From positions 1 to 8,697 of the forward strand of contig JAOZLT010000052.1 in assembly GCA_029934675.1 (NCBI GenBank): a DNA stretch of 8,697 nucleotides, in the 5' to 3' direction. Shown piece by piece: positions 7,224 through 8,697 of this stretch (the stretch's first letter is position 1; every line of letters starts with the position of its first letter). The stretch comes from Candidatus Altimarinota bacterium. Lineage in GTDB: Bacteria > Patescibacteriota > Gracilibacteria > UM-FILTER-43-11. Below the pieces are notes generated by a model. That model saw nothing but the letters and a program-made list of their open reading frames with translations, did not search any database and was not told where the DNA came from. A program made the translations under genes and the position numbers.

Positions 7224-7529
7224 ACAACCTCAATCGTAGCCTCAATCGTAGCCTCAATGTATAGCCTCAAAGTGAAACGAGTAGCCTCAAAGTAGCCTCA
7301 ACGTAGCCTCAACGTAGCCTCAACGTAGCCTCAATCGTAGCCTCAATGTATAGCCTCAAAGCGAAGCGTAGTAGCCTCAAAGCGAAGCGTAGTAGCCTCA
7401 AAGCGAAGCGATGTAGCCTCAACGTAGCCTCAATGTATAGCCTCAATGTAGCCTCAAAGCGAAGCGATGTAGCCTCAACGTAGCCTCAAAGCGAAGCGAT
7501 GTAGCCTCAATGTAGCCTCAATCGTAATT
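7224..7529 (+). repeat. Array of 20 exact TAGCCTCAA repeats filling the gap before holA
   Basis: The 9-mer TAGCCTCAA occurs exactly 20 times, first at 7237-7245 and last at 7513-7521, preceded by a degenerate ACAACCTCAA (7224-7233). Start-to-start distances are 11 (eight times), 12 (twice), 13 (three times), 20 (once) and 21 (five times). Linkers come from a set of eight: CG, AG, TG, TCG, TGTA, AGTGAAACGAG, AGCGAAGCGTAG and AGCGAAGCGATG. After the last unit, TCGTAATT leads straight into the holA ATG at 7530. Together with the inverted copies this accounts for nearly all of the 377-bp gene-free stretch 7153-7529. It is not a CRISPR array, because cores are too short and the linkers are reused. 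I see no protein-coding frame here, because 11-base units shift frame at every step. A role in holA expression, replication or nucleoid binding is possible, but not shown. Confidence 0.95.
7272..7497 (+). other. GCGAAGC mini-hairpins in the long linkers of the array
   Basis: The five 12-base linkers each contain GCGAAGC (7361-7367, 7382-7388, 7403-7409, 7459-7465, 7491-7497). The single 11-base linker has GTGAAAC (7272-7278). The DNA heptamer d(GCGAAGC) is known from biophysical work to form an unusually stable hairpin with two G-C pairs and a GAA loop. The variant replaces the inner C-G pair by T-A and keeps the GAA loop, so the ability to fold is preserved. Whether these hairpins form in the cell is inference. 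Confidence 0.6.
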
Positions 7530-8561
7530 ATGAATAACGTCTTTCTCTTCACAGGCCCAGAAACCTTCTTAATTCACGAGCACGTGAAGATGTGGAAGGA
7601 TGCCTTTGTGGAAAAGAACGAAGGCGATATGAATCTGAATACAATTGACGGAAAGACAGCAGAAGTGGGGGAGATATTAGCTCAAATTGAAGCTACTCCG
7701 TTTTTAGGCGATAAACGTTTAATATTTATTGAAGGCTTACCGGAAGCGCCGAAAACAAGAAACGTAGATAAAATCACAAAAAAAGATGAGGAAAAAGAAA
7801 AGCATCAGCAGAAATTGATTGATTATATCGAAAAAATTCCAGAAAGTAGTGTAGTGGTTTTTGTTCAGTCAAACCCCGATAAAAGAAAAAGCTTGTACAA
7901 AAAAATTGTTCAACATGCGACAGTTAAAAATTTTAATCAATTAGATGGTTCCGCGCTTAGTAAATGGATAAAAAACCGAATTCAGAAATATAAGACCACT
8001 ATGGATACCACCACTGCAGATTATCTTGTTTCCCAAACTGGCCAGAATCTATGGAAGGTAGATCAGGAATTAAACAAACTTTCATCTTATTGTGAAGGAA
8101 GGACAATAATGAAAAAAGACATCGATCATCTGGTTGTGCCTACAATAGAAGCAAATGTATTTCATCTTACAGATGCGCTTGGCTCAAAAGACCACAGAAA
8201 AGCTGTTAACAATTTACATCGCACCATGGCAGCAGGGGATAATTTGCGTCAGGTTTTCTACATGATAGTTCGTCAATTTCGCCTCTTTTTGCAAGTAGGT
8301 GGTTATCTGGATAATTACCCAAGTACAACTCCTCAAAACATAGCCACATCCCTAAAGCTCCACCCTTTTGTCGCTCGTAATACGATGGGCCAGTTAAAGC
8401 ATTTTAATACTCCTGAGCTTAAAAAAGCATACGAGCGTTTGCTCGATATTGATGTGGCACTAAAAACAAGCAGAATCCGCATTACCGTAGAAAATCAGGA
8501 TGAGCTGGCAATGGCAATTGAGAAATTCATTATTAAGTTTTGCCATAAGGCAAAAGTGTAA
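7530..8561 (+). CDS. holA: DNA polymerase III, delta subunit (clamp loader)
   Basis: HolA is the clamp-loader subunit that opens the beta sliding clamp during replication. The 343 residues match the usual family length and the three-domain plan. The N-terminal domain (about 1-140) has the family opening FLFTGPETFLIHEH (5-18), and the ATPFLGDKRLIFIEG stretch (55-69) where the delta subunit contacts the clamp in E. coli (placement by analogy). NPDKRKSLYKKI (115-126) follows. The middle domain (about 141-205) contains GQNLWKVDQELNKLSSYC (171-188), a strong delta signature. The C-terminal domain (about 208-343) has NVFHLTDALGSKDHRKA (209-225), the MIVRQFRLFLQV helix (245-256), and HPFVARN (278-284). 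As expected for delta there is no Walker ATP-binding motif. The gene starts exactly at the end of the repeat array and has no Shine-Dalgarno sequence; TAATTATG forms the start context. No other replication gene is visible nearby. The likely promoter lies upstream within or before the array, but I could not identify a good one. Confidence 0.95.
   Translation: MNNVFLFTGPETFLIHEHVKMWKDAFVEKNEGDMNLNTIDGKTAEVGEILAQIEATPFLGDKRLIFIEGLPEAPKTRNVDKITKKDEEKEKHQQKLIDYIEKIPESSVVVFVQSNPDKRKSLYKKIVQHATVKNFNQLDGSALSKWIKNRIQKYKTTMDTTTADYLVSQTGQNLWKVDQELNKLSSYCEGRTIMKKDIDHLVVPTIEANVFHLTDALGSKDHRKAVNNLHRTMAAGDNLRQVFYMIVRQFRLFLQVGGYLDNYPSTTPQNIATSLKLHPFVARNTMGQLKHFNTPELKKAYERLLDIDVALKTSRIRITVENQDELAMAIEKFIIKFCHKAKV
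8538..8555 (+). other. Small inverted repeat in the last codons of holA
   Basis: TTTTGCC and GGCAAAA form a perfect 7-bp stem around the loop ATAA, just before the TAA stop codon. It lacks a following T-run, and the bases after it are GTGTAATTTG. A weak role in transcript termination or 3'-end protection is possible; chance is equally plausible. Confidence 0.3.
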
Positions 8562-8697
8562 TTTGTAAATCTATAGATATTACCTGGTAGATACTTTGTA
8601 ATTTTCTTAAATCCTGATAATCCTTTTGGACTGATATATATACTTAATCTTTTAGCTACAAAATAAACATCTTAACACGAGATTTTTTCATAGAATT
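8562..8697. other. AT-rich tail with no supported gene
   Basis: These 136 bases carry stops in all plus-strand frames. On the minus strand, one frame is open for about 57 codons into the 3' end of holA, but has no start codon in its non-overlapping part and no recognisable protein. No clear promoter or terminator is seen. TTGGAC (8626-8631) resembles a weak -35 box, but nothing convincing sits at -10 distance. Confidence 0.5.

Noticed and set aside
7224..7529. Array considered as a CRISPR
   Set aside because: The repeated core is only nine bases and the linkers are 2-12 bases and reused; there are no unique spacers and no cas genes.
1..8561. Reassigned TGA (genetic code 25 or 4), as in some CPR lineages
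   Set aside because: No gene has an in-frame TGA and all have full-length matches or clean paralogs under the standard code; the absence of TGA as a stop is only six cases.
8500..8660. Minus-strand frame of about 57 codons from the tail into the 3' end of holA
   Set aside because: No start codon in the non-overlapping part, no recognisable domain, and it overlaps well-supported holA codons.

Overview
The window looks like part of a small-genome, AT-rich bacterial chromosome. The best guess is a Candidate Phyla Radiation (Patescibacteria) lineage, perhaps Peregrinibacteria/Gracilibacteria-like. That rests on the style of the S-layer-homology protein (cysteine-containing fibronectin-like and SLH repeats), the lack of Shine-Dalgarno sites and the AT-rich code; no marker gene here proves it. 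All six genes lie on the plus strand and end in TAA or TAG. No in-frame TGA occurs in about 2,300 codons, so the standard code applies and TGA is not read as glycine.

Layout. (1) Positions 1-2430: three closely packed genes for unrecognised proteins, each with a short N-terminal tail, one membrane helix and a charged helical region. The second and third are clear paralogs that share four cysteines and an almost identical 5' end; the first is a shorter relative in architecture, and the window edge cuts its start codon. (2) Positions 2431-2533: a promoter-like pair followed by seven G-free heptamers (YCTAYAA) that run without interruption into the purL start codon. (3) Positions 2534-4915: purL, the small-type FGAM synthase. 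(4) Positions 4916-5013: a long hairpin touching the purL stop codon, more heptamer couplets, and a plausible promoter. (5) Positions 5014-7152: an exported cell-surface protein with three Cys-pair beta-sandwich repeats, three SLH motifs and a C-terminal domain. (6) Positions 7153-7529: a 377-bp gene-free stretch almost filled by an ordered array of 20 exact copies of TAGCCTCAA, with inverted copies at its left edge and GCGAAGC mini-hairpins in its long linkers. (7) Positions 7530-8561: holA, the clamp-loader delta subunit, starting exactly where the array ends. (8) Positions 8562-8697: a tail with no gene that I can support.

The genes do not form one pathway: purL is purine synthesis, the SLH protein is cell envelope, holA is replication. 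The most unusual content is between genes. Each of the three large gaps is built from short repeated words (CCTAYAA, TCTCARR/TGAGAYT, TAGCCTCAA), and two of the arrays end in the same TAATTATG at the start codon. The holA array is the most striking: mostly 11/21-bp phasing, a vocabulary of eight linkers, and one mini-hairpin variant with a paired substitution that keeps the stem.
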